NCBI GenBank assembly: GCA_039679645.1 | Contig: JBDKUO010000013.1 | Location: 18,704 to 82,703, forward strand | Reading direction: 5' to 3' | Origin: Armatimonadota bacterium | Lineage (GTDB): Bacteria > Armatimonadota > UBA5829 | DNA length: 64,000 nt | Part shown: one piece after another, positions 8,325 to 17,187 of the stretch | Position numbering within the stretch: the stretch's first letter is position 1 | Layout: each line of letters begins with the position of its first letter | Notes under the pieces: generated by a model | Database searches by the model: none | What the model was told of the DNA's origin: nothing | The model's input: only the letters and a program-made list of their open reading frames with translations | Program-made: the position numbers and the translations under genes

Positions 8325-9374
8325 CTATGCTTTACGCCTTCTCAGCCCGAAAAGCGATATCAGACCACCAGCACCCAATATGACCGATGCCGGTTCAGGA
8401 ACCTGAGGAGATGTATAGACATTGGAGACACGGAAACCTAAGTGACTGTATTCGGAAATCTGGTTTATGTGTTCGCGTTCCGATGCCCACAGGGCGTAGT
8501 CATAGGAACTAAACGAACTACCGCGACTACCACGATAAACGCAGCCCTCGATAAAAGCACAAATTGATTCATTCCACTCGCATACATTGCCACCCTGGTC
8601 GAAAGTGCCGTAAGCGCTCTCGGAGTTCTCGAACTCTCCAATTTCAGTTCGCCAGTAGGGGCTGTCTAGGGTGAAGTCATTTTGATAGAAGTTGGCGTTG
8701 TTGCCGCCATCAGGGTCAGAGATATCGTTACTGGGTATGGTGGGGATATCGCTCTGCATCGGATAATCCCAGTAACCGGCGTTCGTCCCGCCACCCTTAT
8801 AATAAGCGGCCTTGTACCACTCGTCCTCATTGGTCACAGCCCATTTCCAGTCAGTGTTGCGCAGAATGTCGCGGCCGTCACTGCCGTTGTAGCCATTAAG
8901 CGTATATGCGCCGGTCTCGGTATCGCCGTCCCCCTGGCCGTTGTGCAGCCAGTTGGCAAATCGACAAGCATCCCAATAGCTTACATAGTTTACCGGCCTG
9001 TTTGCCCAGTATGAAGTTACACTATAGCTGTAGCTGTCCGAATCGCTTGTGCGCTGAATTTTGCAGCCGCGATCAGAGGACCACATATCAGTGTTGTACA
9101 AGCCATATGGATCAGACTTTGCCTTATGGTTCAAAAAGTCACAATACTGGGCGGCAGTTACTTCGTATTTCCCGATGTTGTAGGTATATGATACTGATCC
9201 GCAGATTCTATCGGGACCGTATCCGCCTGCGCCTGCGCCGGAAAGCTCGCTGTTATTGCCCGGATCGCCGACTGTAACCGTTTCCATGTTTGTAAGCCCA
9301 AAAACATCAGCATTACAGGCAATACTCAAGCCCAGCAGCGCAATTGCCGCTGTAACTGCGCATAGTTTTCTCAT
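8325..9374 (-). CDS. Exported PEP-CTERM protein with formylglycine-generating-enzyme (SUMF1) fold
   Basis: 349 residues: signal peptide (1 to about 22), an FGE/SUMF1-type domain, and a PEP-CTERM sorting tail (VPEPASVILGAGG, hydrophobic helix, RRRK end). FGE landmarks in order are YEVTAAQYCDFLN, PVNYVSYWDACRFANWL, NEDEWYKAAYY, FDQGGNVCEWNE, YRGSRGSSFSS and HLGFRVSN. True FGEs oxidise a sulfatase Cys to formylglycine, but most bacterial relatives of this fold have other or unknown roles, and no sulfatase gene is nearby. The tail predicts processing by an exosortase at the envelope. A Gly/Asn/Ser-rich surface suggests an extracellular scaffold or binding role. The function is not known. Confidence 0.85.
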   Translation of the reverse strand: MRKLCAVTAAIALLGLSIACNADVFGLTNMETVTVGDPGNNSELSGAGAGGYGPDRICGSVSYTYNIGKYEVTAAQYCDFLNHKAKSDPYGLYNTDMWSSDRGCKIQRTSDSDSYSYSVTSYWANRPVNYVSYWDACRFANWLHNGQGDGDTETGAYTLNGYNGSDGRDILRNTDWKWAVTNEDEWYKAAYYKGGGTNAGYWDYPMQSDIPTIPSNDISDPDGGNNANFYQNDFTLDSPYWRTEIGEFENSESAYGTFDQGGNVCEWNESICAFIEGCVYRGSRGSSFSSYDYALWASEREHINQISEYSHLGFRVSNVYTSPQVPEPASVILGAGGLISLFGLRRRKA

Positions 9375-9497
9375 CTGCTCTTCTCCGGGATTTGCTAATT
9401 TATAATGCAGAGTAACTGATGTGGTCTACCCCATCCGCAAACTTGCTAAACCTGATCTTTTGAGAGAGCGGATTTTCCTTAAGAGGATTTTTCTGTT

Positions 9498-9524
9498 TGC
9501 CTCCAGGAAAGATTCCTGGAGGCA
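9498..9524. repeat. CCTCCAGG stem-loop copy 1 (3' end of alpha-galactosidase gene)
   Basis: A perfect 12-bp stem, TGCCTCCAGGAA / TTCCTGGAGGCA, with loop AGA, 33 bases beyond the stop of the minus-strand gene ending at 9557. It is one of five related elements in the window (others at 26833, 54121, 61231 and 61291). Terminator-like in position, but without a proper U-tract. Confidence 0.75.
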
Positions 9525-9556
9525 TATAAATGTTTAGAGGTATAAAGAAACGCTGG

Positions 9557-11623
9557 CTAGATGTCCAGGTTCACGCCTATATATTTCACTTGAAGCCCTG
9601 ACAACTCTATCTCTGGGGCGGAATCGAGCTTGGTCGAGCCGATAATCTGGCCGGAGGTAAGATCGCTCCAGTCTGTGAGGGCATGCTTCTTCTCTGATGA
9701 AAGCTCCAGTTCCGGAGCATCAAGCGGGACTTTTACCATAAGGTCATCTTCGGTTGGGTTGATGAGCACAATGAAACCGGTCCCATCGATGATATGGCCC
9801 GAACCGTCCACGCTCTTGCCGTCCGGGAAACCGAGCACATGCTGATAGGTGTCGAAATATCTCTCGAAACGCTTTCTGAAGGCAAAGAGCTTAGCTAAGA
9901 ACTCCATAAATTCCGGTCGAGCCTGTTTCAGATCGATACTGCCGCCCGCCTGAGCCAGGCCTATTGCTATCATGCTCATCTGGGCGTGAAAGAGTTCATG
10001 GAGCGGGCGTTTGGTGAGGTTATCTTCACCTGCTTCGTGCCAGTTAACGCCGTGCCAGCCTCCCCGGATCGCATGGAACGGATGCTCCCAGGTCATCTGA
10101 TACATCTGCTGCCGCTGGACAAGCTCGGATTGCACAGTAGGAAAGCTATGGGTGTCGGCGATCTGCTCCTGGTCGAGTGCGCAGAGCCTGTGGTTATCTA
10201 CCGGCAGGCTGAAAGCCGAAATTACAAGATCGGGTCTAGATTTATGAGCCTCATCACAGATTTCTGCTAAACGCTTGCGAGACTTGATCTCAAGCTCATT
10301 TTGATCTCTATGATCGTGATTGCGAGAGGAGCAGACCGGTATGTTCCAGTCGTTGCCGTCCCAGCAGACCGTCCGTGTGTTCATCTCATTAACGAGCGCA
10401 AGGAACCGCTCGCGCACGTAGTCGTAATAATCGGACATCACACACAGTGAGAGCGCCCCTGATCTGCCGGAGGTCGAATTAGGGACCGTCCACTCCGGGT
10501 GTTCGTCTTCAACGGAAGACCGCCAGTAACTGCAGGTGAACGGGTTTATCCAGTAGCCCATATCAAGGCCTACTTCGCTTGCGCGCTTGGCTATCTCCGA
10601 AATGCCATTGGGGAACTTGCCCGCATCCCCGCGCATCGGCCAAATGGCTTCCCAACCCAGGTCGAGCTGGAGCGCATCATAAAAGCCAGCCTGTTTGATC
10701 AGGTCGATGTAGTCGATCAGGAGAGTGCGGTCATAGTTGGACAGAATCGGACAATTGCCTTCACGCGTCACCAGCCATGTGTCCCATGCGACCGGCATGC
10801 TCTTTCCCTTAACCGCGCACCAGTTGTCCGTGAGGTGCCGGTTATATCTTTTAAACCCGATCTCAGGCGGGCCTGCGTATCCGCCGATTATCGCCGCACC
10901 TGTAGTGACACCTTCGGTGATCGGTACGCAATCGTGATGTTTCATCACCAGCCCTGTCGGACGATGAAACGACTCCTCGCCGGTGAGCGACTCGGTAAAG
11001 AAATACAGACCCTCGCCGTATCCCCAGTAACTGAGCACGGCACGAGAGGTATCTCCAAATGCAAATGAAAAATTAGGCTCGGCGGTATTTACAGCATCGG
11101 GTTGGATATGGACGTTATCCTCATGGCCTGCATACGTCTTGGGGTAACGCGACAGGGGGGTGACCCCCTCGACCATCTCACGGAACCCCATGTTCTCAAT
11201 GGTCACGCAGCGAATAGTCCAGCCTTCGAGTTTGCAAGGGTGCACCTTGATCCACTTTCGCATGAAGTCTACATCTGCTTTAGCTTCGTAGAAGACCGAT
11301 ACTTCCAGAGGCACATCGTTAACTTCGGCTTCCAGGCGTACCTCGACAGTCTTGATTTCGTCGCTCCAGTCGGGTGTTTCGCAGCCCTTAAACTCAAAGT
11401 CCTTAAAGTCGAGGGTTACAAGCTGCCCTTCGCCGGAGATAGTGATCTCAAACTCGGCTTTAGTCTCCTCCAGATATTCCTCGACATTCAGCATATTGAC
11501 CAGGCTGGTTGTCCCGATCTTGCCGGATATAACATGCACCCTGCGCTGCATCCAGCCGTTGCCGATCTCGAGGACCATGCCTCCCGGTATTTCTTGCACG
11601 AACCCAATAGCTTTATCAGTCAT
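9557..11623 (-). CDS. GH36-type alpha-galactosidase (melibiase-like glycoside hydrolase)
   Basis: 688 residues from the ATG at 11623, which has GGGGAG eight bases upstream; the frame extends further but without a site. An N-terminal beta-sandwich (about 1-270) precedes a TIM barrel. Barrel landmarks of GH clan D: YDALQLDLGWEAIWP, SEVGLDMGYWINPF, RTVCWDGNDWNIP (Asp in WDGNDW is the candidate nucleophile) and EQIADTHSFP (candidate acid/base Asp). GH36 enzymes hydrolyse alpha-galactosides with retention. No signal peptide is seen, so it is probably cytoplasmic. Alpha-N-acetylgalactosaminidase activity is possible. Two GH4 alpha-galactosidases occur at 35561-38243. Confidence 0.82.
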   Translation of the reverse strand: MTDKAIGFVQEIPGGMVLEIGNGWMQRRVHVISGKIGTTSLVNMLNVEEYLEETKAEFEITISGEGQLVTLDFKDFEFKGCETPDWSDEIKTVEVRLEAEVNDVPLEVSVFYEAKADVDFMRKWIKVHPCKLEGWTIRCVTIENMGFREMVEGVTPLSRYPKTYAGHEDNVHIQPDAVNTAEPNFSFAFGDTSRAVLSYWGYGEGLYFFTESLTGEESFHRPTGLVMKHHDCVPITEGVTTGAAIIGGYAGPPEIGFKRYNRHLTDNWCAVKGKSMPVAWDTWLVTREGNCPILSNYDRTLLIDYIDLIKQAGFYDALQLDLGWEAIWPMRGDAGKFPNGISEIAKRASEVGLDMGYWINPFTCSYWRSSVEDEHPEWTVPNSTSGRSGALSLCVMSDYYDYVRERFLALVNEMNTRTVCWDGNDWNIPVCSSRNHDHRDQNELEIKSRKRLAEICDEAHKSRPDLVISAFSLPVDNHRLCALDQEQIADTHSFPTVQSELVQRQQMYQMTWEHPFHAIRGGWHGVNWHEAGEDNLTKRPLHELFHAQMSMIAIGLAQAGGSIDLKQARPEFMEFLAKLFAFRKRFERYFDTYQHVLGFPDGKSVDGSGHIIDGTGFIVLINPTEDDLMVKVPLDAPELELSSEKKHALTDWSDLTSGQIIGSTKLDSAPEIELSGLQVKYIGVNLDI

Positions 11624-11716
11624 AATAATGCTCCCCTGTAAAGTTGACCCAAAGGGGCGCAATCTCCTTCTTGTTGGATGCGACCTATTCATAACGGGCA
11701 CAAAGCGCCCATCACT

Positions 11717-11740
11717 GTCATTCCTCACATTCGGAATGAC
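11717..11740. repeat. GTCATTCC/GGAATGAC inverted repeat
   Basis: Perfect 8-bp arms around an 8-base spacer in the 332-bp gap between the divergent GH36 and anti-sigma genes. The GGAATGAC palindrome resembles short dispersed repeats common in several bacterial genomes (recollection). Only one copy was seen here. Confidence 0.45.
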
Positions 11741-11838
11741 CGGCTGCGGTAAGCTGCTCTCCGGGGGTATTTTCAAAGATGCGTTTCATCTAGCGGCTGA
11801 GTGGGTATCAATCGTTGCATGAGTTGCCTGCTCGCTAA

Positions 11839-11861
11839 GCAATTTACGCTTAGTAAATTGC
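11839..11861. promoter_or_regulatory. Operator-like palindrome between divergent GH36 and anti-sigma genes
   Basis: GCAATTTAC-GCTTA-GTAAATTGC has perfect 9-bp arms around a 5-base centre, about 95 bases before the anti-sigma start and 215 bases before the GH36 start. Its size and symmetry suit a dimeric repressor site. No promoter boxes could be fixed around it. The rest of this gap shows nothing further. Confidence 0.45.
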
Positions 11862-11955
11862 ACGTATTGGCCTAGAAACCGGTATATTCGAGGCGTATTC
11901 GTTAATACAAGTTCAAGGCCGTATGTTACTTAGGAGTCGACAACGAGGCAAGGAT

Positions 11956-12375
11956 ATGGAAGAGAGCTTATGTAAGTCTTTGGAGTTCAAAATACCTGCC
12001 GATACCCGCTACGTTGCAATAGTCAGACGCGGTGTGCGCAGTCTCGCCCAGTCCGTCGGCTTCTCATGCGAAGAGGTGACGGATATGGAGGTCGCCGTAT
12101 CTGAGGCGGTCACCAACTCGGTTACGCACGGAAGCCCGGACTCGGATGTGGATGTGGTTGTAGTAAGGTGCCAGGCCACCGGCAAGTGTATGGTTGTGGA
12201 GGTTGAAGACGAGAGCCCGGCTGAGTCGATACCCTCTCCGATGCTCACAGCCGGCTCATGCGACGAGCATGGCAGGGGACTGGCAATTATGCGCGAGTTG
12301 GTAGACGAGCTCGAAGGCAGCCGCACCGAGCACGGTATGAAGGTAAGGCTGGCAAAACAGAAAGCAAACTGCTAA
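11956..12375 (+). CDS. RsbW-like anti-sigma factor / serine kinase (HATPase_c_2)
   Basis: 139 residues. GHKL ATPase fold of the RsbW/SpoIIAB type: an N-box helix EVAVSEAVTNSVTHG with the Asn that binds Mg-ATP, then VEVEDESP (G1-like box, with Asp) and HGRGLAIMRELVDEL (G2 box). Such proteins bind a sigma factor and phosphorylate an STAS antagonist, in partner-switching with an RsbU-type PP2C phosphatase. A candidate phosphatase is encoded at 48196-49821, unlinked. No STAS antagonist or sigma gene is adjacent. The start at ATG 11956 has GAGG upstream; the longer frame from 11923 lacks support. Confidence 0.85.
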   Translation: MEESLCKSLEFKIPADTRYVAIVRRGVRSLAQSVGFSCEEVTDMEVAVSEAVTNSVTHGSPDSDVDVVVVRCQATGKCMVVEVEDESPAESIPSPMLTAGSCDEHGRGLAIMRELVDELEGSRTEHGMKVRLAKQKANC

Positions 12376-12391
12376 CTGACGTGACTTCTGG

Positions 12392-12419
12392 CTCTTAACT
12401 CTCCACTCTCAGCTCTCGA
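12392..12419. repeat. Degenerate heptamer array (CTCTnnn)4
   Basis: CTCTTAA, CTCTCCA, CTCTCAG and CTCTCGA sit head to tail between two convergent genes, ending at the stop codon of the gene at 12420. The same CTCTCCA unit occurs at 4934-4947 and, three times in tandem, inside aroA at 62959-62979. Confidence 0.65.
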
Positions 12420-13385
12420 CTATTTCTGAGGCGGAGCCGGCAGATTGTCCTCAGATTTTTGTTTCGGCTTGGCGTATTTTGAAGAATACAGCGGTGCGCA
12501 CGCCGCCGACCTCACGATAACCTGCGTCTTGACCCCGTCTTTTTCCTGGACCTTATCCGCACCGATAGCGGTTATAGTAAACATAACCCCTGTGGAACCT
12601 TTGAATATTCCTGCGGGAATTGTTACCGATGTTACATCAGGCCCAAGCAGAGCTTTTTGCTCAAGCATTTTAGTGATCTCGTCATGAGAGAGGGCGGTGT
12701 CGATATTTACGTCCGCGCCGGACTTGGAACCGGCAGCCCAAGCGATGGTCTCTTCTTCGTTCCCGCCATAGGCGGCCACCCAATATGCCAGGGCGCCGGG
12801 CACGGCTTTCCATTCCAGTTTGATCGACTTTTCGATATCGATGTCCTTGCCCGGGTCGGCAAGCTCAATGGGCGCAAGGAAGTTCTGCGCATCGTCGAGT
12901 GTGACGGCTGTTGAGCCGGTATAGTTGGTGGTGAGTTTATAGGTTCCCACGGCGGAAGCGTCATCGCTTATGGGCCCAGTTTCAAAACCTTTGCCGCGGC
13001 CCGGCCAAAGAGCTGCAGTTTTGTAGTCCGGCTGCCGGGTCTCGTCCGTGGTTGCCATCTGTTTGATGCTCGGCTGGCCGGTCCCAACAGTCTCGGATGA
13101 GCCCCAATAGGTTTTTACAGTTATCTGATCCGCGCTTTGAGCCTGGCTCGGCTGTGTGAATGGAGTGACCTGCATTCGCGCTGTCTTTGAAAGCTTGAGC
13201 CCTTCAGGAAGCGTTACACTTGCTTCAGGGCCTGCTGCCGAGCTATTGGAGTAAAGCTCCATGCTTATGCTTCTGACAGCCGGGCTTGCCTCATCAACAC
13301 CAGGTGTCGGCGTAAAAGCGGGCACACCGGGAAAGACCATCCTGGATGTGGTTATGGCTATAATAAACAACGTGCTTAGCGCCAT
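12420..13385 (-). CDS. Exported protein of unknown family (paralogue of gene at 44050)
   Basis: 321 residues; I do not recognise the family. A hydrophobic N-terminus (LFIIAITTSRMVFPG) acts as a signal or anchor, followed by a soluble beta-rich region. It aligns along its length with the protein at 44050-45234: shared blocks include the LFxIxITTxRM start, LPEGLKL, ITVKTYWG, YKLTTNY, a DxxxFLAPIEL segment, LEWKAVPGALAYW, VTIPAGIFKG, FTITAIGADKVQ and VIRSAAC. The central WKxVPxAxAY block resembles a fibronectin-III strand pattern. AAGGAG precedes the ATG. It lies 12 bases downstream of the barrel/KOW gene, so probably one transcript with the GlmL-like gene. Confidence 0.72.
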   Translation of the reverse strand: MALSTLFIIAITTSRMVFPGVPAFTPTPGVDEASPAVRSISMELYSNSSAAGPEASVTLPEGLKLSKTARMQVTPFTQPSQAQSADQITVKTYWGSSETVGTGQPSIKQMATTDETRQPDYKTAALWPGRGKGFETGPISDDASAVGTYKLTTNYTGSTAVTLDDAQNFLAPIELADPGKDIDIEKSIKLEWKAVPGALAYWVAAYGGNEEETIAWAAGSKSGADVNIDTALSHDEITKMLEQKALLGPDVTSVTIPAGIFKGSTGVMFTITAIGADKVQEKDGVKTQVIVRSAACAPLYSSKYAKPKQKSEDNLPAPPQK

Positions 13386-13397
13386 TGCAACTCCTTA

Positions 13398-14519
13398 CTA
13401 CGTCTCTATGATTTCAACATTCGCTCTAGGTACTGAGACGATTTTCCCGCCGCCAAGTTCCGCTTCAAGAACGCGCACCACTGCTCCCGATTCTACTTCG
13501 ACCAGCTCCGGCGGCAGTTTTGTTACTGTACCCAGCGCGCCGAAATACGGCTCGCGAATGATTCGGACCGTGCTGCCGATCTCCAGTGTCTGGCTGCCGG
13601 ACTCGGTCTCTCTACGCTCCGAGGGCTCATCTAGTGGCGCAACCACTTCGGGCCGTATAACTCCGGCTCTTATCTGTGTCGCGCCGTTAATGGAGACTGT
13701 GCGTCCTTCGAGAGACTTCAAGAGTTTATATGTTCTTTCGGCCATCTGAATCGAACCGAAGCCTTCGGTGAGTATCAGGGTGGTTGCGATATCTTCCTGA
13801 CCGGTAATCGCAACGCCAATGTCATGGCCGAGGTAATCGATCAGGTCCGTATCGACTATAGCGCCCACGACTATCCCGTTTACACCGATACTCGCCGCTT
13901 TTTTGAGCGCGCCTATTGTCACGCCTGCCCCACCGATCAGCACCTGACCGGCGTGACTCTCATTTATCATATCCTCGGTGAGCGCATCTGAGATAGAGTG
14001 TGACGGAACCACTATTTTACCTGTCCGCTCGCCCCCAACACCGAATATACCCTGAACCAGGGCGCCGTATGTCTGAACAACTACTCCTTCGTCGGGGATC
14101 ACTTCCGAGATCGTCCCTTTTATGTAGGCATCGACTTCCACCGGCAGTGGTTTGAGACGCACGCCGACATGCCCAGTGGCACTTGTAATCAGCTCGACCG
14201 TGCCGTTAAACGGAGACTTGCATTCACTCTTAAACAGGCCGAAAAACGACTTTGTCATGGCTATGACCTGCCCGGCCTCCACCTTGTCGCCCTGCTTTAC
14301 ATTGAGAGCGGCAAGGGCGTCCGGCGGCTCAAGGCCGAGTATCTCGGCGACCCTGACCGTCTGCATCACGCCTGGAATCTCAGTGCGCGCGACCACAGTG
14401 CCGGAGTCAACTCTATCGCCCACGCTAACCATGACCTGGCCCTTCAGCGGCAGCCTGCGAGTTTTGTTTATTATTGTGCCCGAGCTGATCTTAAGCCCGG
14501 GAGTATATGCTGTTCCCAT
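13398..14519 (-). CDS. Barrel-sandwich and KOW-motif protein, partner of GlmL-like ATPase
   Basis: 373 residues; no named family recognised. N-terminal biotinyl/lipoyl-like hairpins (LKGQVMVSVGDRVDSGTVVA, then VKQGDKVEAGQVIA) suggest an RnfC- or HlyD-type barrel-sandwich without the lysine motif. A central alpha/beta segment is glycine-rich (GQVLIGGAGVTIGALKKA). The C-terminus is KOW-like (GSTVRIIREPYFGALGTVTK). It starts two bases after the GlmL-like stop. The repeated pairing of such genes with MutL/GlmL-type ATPases is my recollection from other genomes. A cytoplasmic role in a corrinoid enzyme or assembly process is inferred only from the neighbour. Confidence 0.6.
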   Translation of the reverse strand: MGTAYTPGLKISSGTIINKTRRLPLKGQVMVSVGDRVDSGTVVARTEIPGVMQTVRVAEILGLEPPDALAALNVKQGDKVEAGQVIAMTKSFFGLFKSECKSPFNGTVELITSATGHVGVRLKPLPVEVDAYIKGTISEVIPDEGVVVQTYGALVQGIFGVGGERTGKIVVPSHSISDALTEDMINESHAGQVLIGGAGVTIGALKKAASIGVNGIVVGAIVDTDLIDYLGHDIGVAITGQEDIATTLILTEGFGSIQMAERTYKLLKSLEGRTVSINGATQIRAGVIRPEVVAPLDEPSERRETESGSQTLEIGSTVRIIREPYFGALGTVTKLPPELVEVESGAVVRVLEAELGGGKIVSVPRANVEIIET

Positions 14520-14521
14520 AT

Positions 14522-16303
14522 TTATTCAGCCTCCATCCCTAGAGCTTTATGCCATTCAATCAGCTTCGCGATTCTTGCAGACGGATCCTCAGGCAGAGCC
14601 ATCGGGCGGCCCCGGCAGTCTATAATGAGACCGACCACTCCGCCCTCGATCTTGCAATTTTTCTCTTTTCCTCTGCCCTCGCCGACATCGAGCTTTCGCG
14701 CGGGCTTTATTACGGCATCCACGCTTTCGCCTGCCGGGATCGGCACAAGCTTGAGAGAACCGAAGGCGACTTCATGGGTCTTATCGCCTATTGTAACGCT
14801 GCATGCGCTCTCACCATGCTTGATCCTGCCTATGGGCGCTATCACATGTCCGAGCTTGATAAGGCAGTCGCGCTCGAACACTTGCGCAGCCGCTTCGGGG
14901 TGAACGACGGACAAAACTCCGAGCTGAGGCATCATAAATATCGAGTCCACGGCCAGCATAGTGACACCCTCGGGCTGGTAGGCGTCTAGCATCATATATG
15001 CGGCCTCTACGCGCCTGGGGGCATGGCTCAACACGCCGCCGCTGCCTATAATCATATCCAGGCTCATCATGTTGACCAGCGTCTGGCCGGTTTCCTGCTG
15101 ATCGATACTGTCTGCCATGGTCCGCACACTCTGCACACCCTTAAGGGATCGAGCAAGCGTCTTGTGGTGCTCGAAAGCGAGCCGCAGCGCCTCTCGTGAG
15201 ACCGCCTGCTCTATGCGCAGATCGCGTAGAGTCTGAGGGATGGTGGTCGGGCGGATCATCTTGTTTCTAAGGCTGTTTCTAAGGCGGGCTTCATCAAAAT
15301 CAAACGGCACCCATCTGCCGATGCCGGTAGTCTTCGCCTCGGCAAGCACGTTACAGATCGAATAGCTCATACCCAGGTTTGCACTTACTGTGCGGTTGTA
15401 TATTCCGCCGAAGACTGAGAAGACATCTGTAGTCGCTCCGCCTATATCGGCTGCCAGCACGTTGATGTCTAACTGTTCGGCTACTGTCTGAATGATCTTG
15501 CCCACTGCGTTAGGGGTGGACATGATTCCCGAGCTGACCCAGTCACTGAGCTTGCTGTAACCCGGGGCCTGCTGCATAACGTGCTGAAGGAAGAGCTCGT
15601 GAATGGCTTCGCGCGCGGGGTCGAGATTTTCACGGTCGAGCGAGGGGCGCAGGTTATCGACCACGCGCAGGTCTACTCTCTTATCGAGCACCTCTGCGAC
15701 AGGCTCGCGCGCGTCCTTGTTACCCGCGTAGATGACCGGTATGTTCATACCGATCCCGAGTCTGGGTCGGGGGTCTGCGGATACGAGCATCTCTGATAGT
15801 TCGACGAGGTGCTTCACCGTGCCGCCGTCTGTGCCGCCGCTCATCAAAATCATATCAGGTCGAAGCTCCCTGATGCGCTTGACCTTTTCAAAGTCCTTGC
15901 GGCCGTCGTCTACTGCTATAACATCTATAATAATCGCGCCCGCGCCGAGCGCTGCACGCTCCGCACTCTCCGCGCTCATAGCCTTGACCACGCCCGCGAC
16001 GGTCATCTGCAGCCCGCCGCCCGCGCTGGAAGTTGATAGATATATGTCTACACCCGAGCCGTCATCCTGGGTCGGCGTTATGATATGGCTGCTTCCATCC
16101 AGAATACGCTTGCCCGCAAGCTCCTCTACCTCTCTGACGGCGTTTACTACACCCACGGTTACATCATCAAAAGGAGCCTCGACAGTAGTAGGCGCTTCAC
16201 CTCTCACTACAAGCCGATACTCATCACCCTGTTTTTCAATTAAAATTGCTTTGGTTGTTGTGCTGCCACAGTCGGTGGCCAGTATGCTTTTGATCTGCGT
16301 CAT
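14522..16303 (-). CDS. GlmL/MutL-like ASKHA ATPase (glutamate mutase accessory protein family)
   Basis: 593 residues. The N-terminus LATDCGSTTTKAILIE is an ASKHA phosphate-1 loop, and NVLAADIGGATTDVFSV a second actin-type motif. Length and layout match the GlmL/MutL family, found next to B12-dependent glutamate mutase, where GlmL is thought to help reactivate or chaperone the mutase. No mutase subunit (GlmS/GlmE) is in the window, so the client is unknown. RMRPD-like loops (RELRPDMILMSGGTDGG) resemble those of the family. It is the first gene of a three-gene minus-strand operon (16303 to 12420). Confidence 0.82.
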   Translation of the reverse strand: MTQIKSILATDCGSTTTKAILIEKQGDEYRLVVRGEAPTTVEAPFDDVTVGVVNAVREVEELAGKRILDGSSHIITPTQDDGSGVDIYLSTSSAGGGLQMTVAGVVKAMSAESAERAALGAGAIIIDVIAVDDGRKDFEKVKRIRELRPDMILMSGGTDGGTVKHLVELSEMLVSADPRPRLGIGMNIPVIYAGNKDAREPVAEVLDKRVDLRVVDNLRPSLDRENLDPAREAIHELFLQHVMQQAPGYSKLSDWVSSGIMSTPNAVGKIIQTVAEQLDINVLAADIGGATTDVFSVFGGIYNRTVSANLGMSYSICNVLAEAKTTGIGRWVPFDFDEARLRNSLRNKMIRPTTIPQTLRDLRIEQAVSREALRLAFEHHKTLARSLKGVQSVRTMADSIDQQETGQTLVNMMSLDMIIGSGGVLSHAPRRVEAAYMMLDAYQPEGVTMLAVDSIFMMPQLGVLSVVHPEAAAQVFERDCLIKLGHVIAPIGRIKHGESACSVTIGDKTHEVAFGSLKLVPIPAGESVDAVIKPARKLDVGEGRGKEKNCKIEGGVVGLIIDCRGRPMALPEDPSARIAKLIEWHKALGMEAE

Positions 16304-16410
16304 TGATCACCATGTTTTGTTTGCAGTGAATATGTACAGATTCTACCATTTGTAGGTGTTTGGGGCAATGGGTTTTGTGCTTGAAATAAGATATTGAGGG
16401 TTCAAGGGGG

Positions 16411-16929
16411 TTACTGCGATTTAGGCCATCGCCCGAGTGCTTTCAAAATCTTGGGCCAGTCGGTGCGGCCTGGATTCTCCCGATACGAGTGTCCGATTGT
16501 ACGAAACACCTTATGCGCCCACTGGTGCTGGTCTTCGCTCCCTTGCGATTCCAACATCCATAAAGATTGTGCATACTTTTTCCTCTCTTCGCTACTGGAC
16601 AGGCACTTTAGCACAGCGATCATTGCCTCGTCAGGCACATACCAACGGGTCTGGAAATTTGCAGAGTAGTCTCTATGTATGCCGATATTGCTTTTGCACA
16701 GGCTGACCCAGTGATGAACATGATGCGGATCGACATGCTTTTTCCAATAGGCAGCCAGAGGTCCTTCTTGCGTTTTGACCGGTAAGTTGAATGATGCGAT
16801 TTTCGTGCGTGATTCGACTGCTCCGCAATATGGACAGCGGTAACGAGTCCATTCCCATGTATAGGAAATACATGTTATGGCAATCAGACCAATTAAGAGA
16901 ACAAATGGAGTTAAGAGCTTCTTGGTCAT
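16411..16929 (-). CDS. Membrane-anchored zinc-ribbon-like protein, unknown function
   Basis: 172 residues from the ATG at 16929; a TTG at 16947 is less likely. One N-terminal transmembrane helix (LLTPFVLLIGLIAITCISY), then CPYCG with no clear second Cys pair, then a His-rich stretch (VDPHHVHHWVSLC) and a Trp-rich helical tail. I do not recognise the family. It is probably anchored in the inner membrane with the domain outside. It is the distal gene of the accessory island, 33 bases after hicA. Confidence 0.6.
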   Translation of the reverse strand: MTKKLLTPFVLLIGLIAITCISYTWEWTRYRCPYCGAVESRTKIASFNLPVKTQEGPLAAYWKKHVDPHHVHHWVSLCKSNIGIHRDYSANFQTRWYVPDEAMIAVLKCLSSSEERKKYAQSLWMLESQGSEDQHQWAHKVFRTIGHSYRENPGRTDWPKILKALGRWPKSQ

Positions 16930-16962
16930 GTCCTTATCATTCAACAAAGACCTTACAGATAT

Positions 16963-17187
16963 TTACACTTTCCACTCTTTTTCAGGTATCCCGGCATTAA
17001 TGAAAATATTGCGCAGTGTTCCCAATGGTAAGTCACGACCAGCGTGCTCAGGCACGATAACCTGTACTTTACGCTCCGAATTACGCCATTTACGGTGGCT
17101 GCCTTGCTGAGAGACAAGCTCAAATCCATAACGATGAAGAATCTCTTCAACGTCACGGCATTTAATTCTGCGTATGCGTTCTCCCAT
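16963..17187 (-). CDS. hicA: HicA family toxin
   Basis: 74 residues. A small dsRBD-like fold with the HicA hallmark GSHRKWRN (catalytic His in the G-S-H motif), preceded by EEILHRYGFELVSQQ and followed by VIVPEHAGRDLPLGTLRNIF. HicA is a ribosome-independent mRNA interferase neutralised by HicB. Its ATG overlaps the hicB stop by one base (TAATG), giving coupled translation in the hicB-hicA order, the reverse of the classical order. A non-toxic YcfA-like housekeeping role cannot be excluded. Confidence 0.9.
   Translation of the reverse strand: MGERIRRIKCRDVEEILHRYGFELVSQQGSHRKWRNSERKVQVIVPEHAGRDLPLGTLRNIFINAGIPEKEWKV

Noticed and set aside
8143..8406. 87-codon plus-strand frame
   Set aside because: It runs through the palindrome and hairpin elements and into the antisense of the PEP-CTERM gene; no support.
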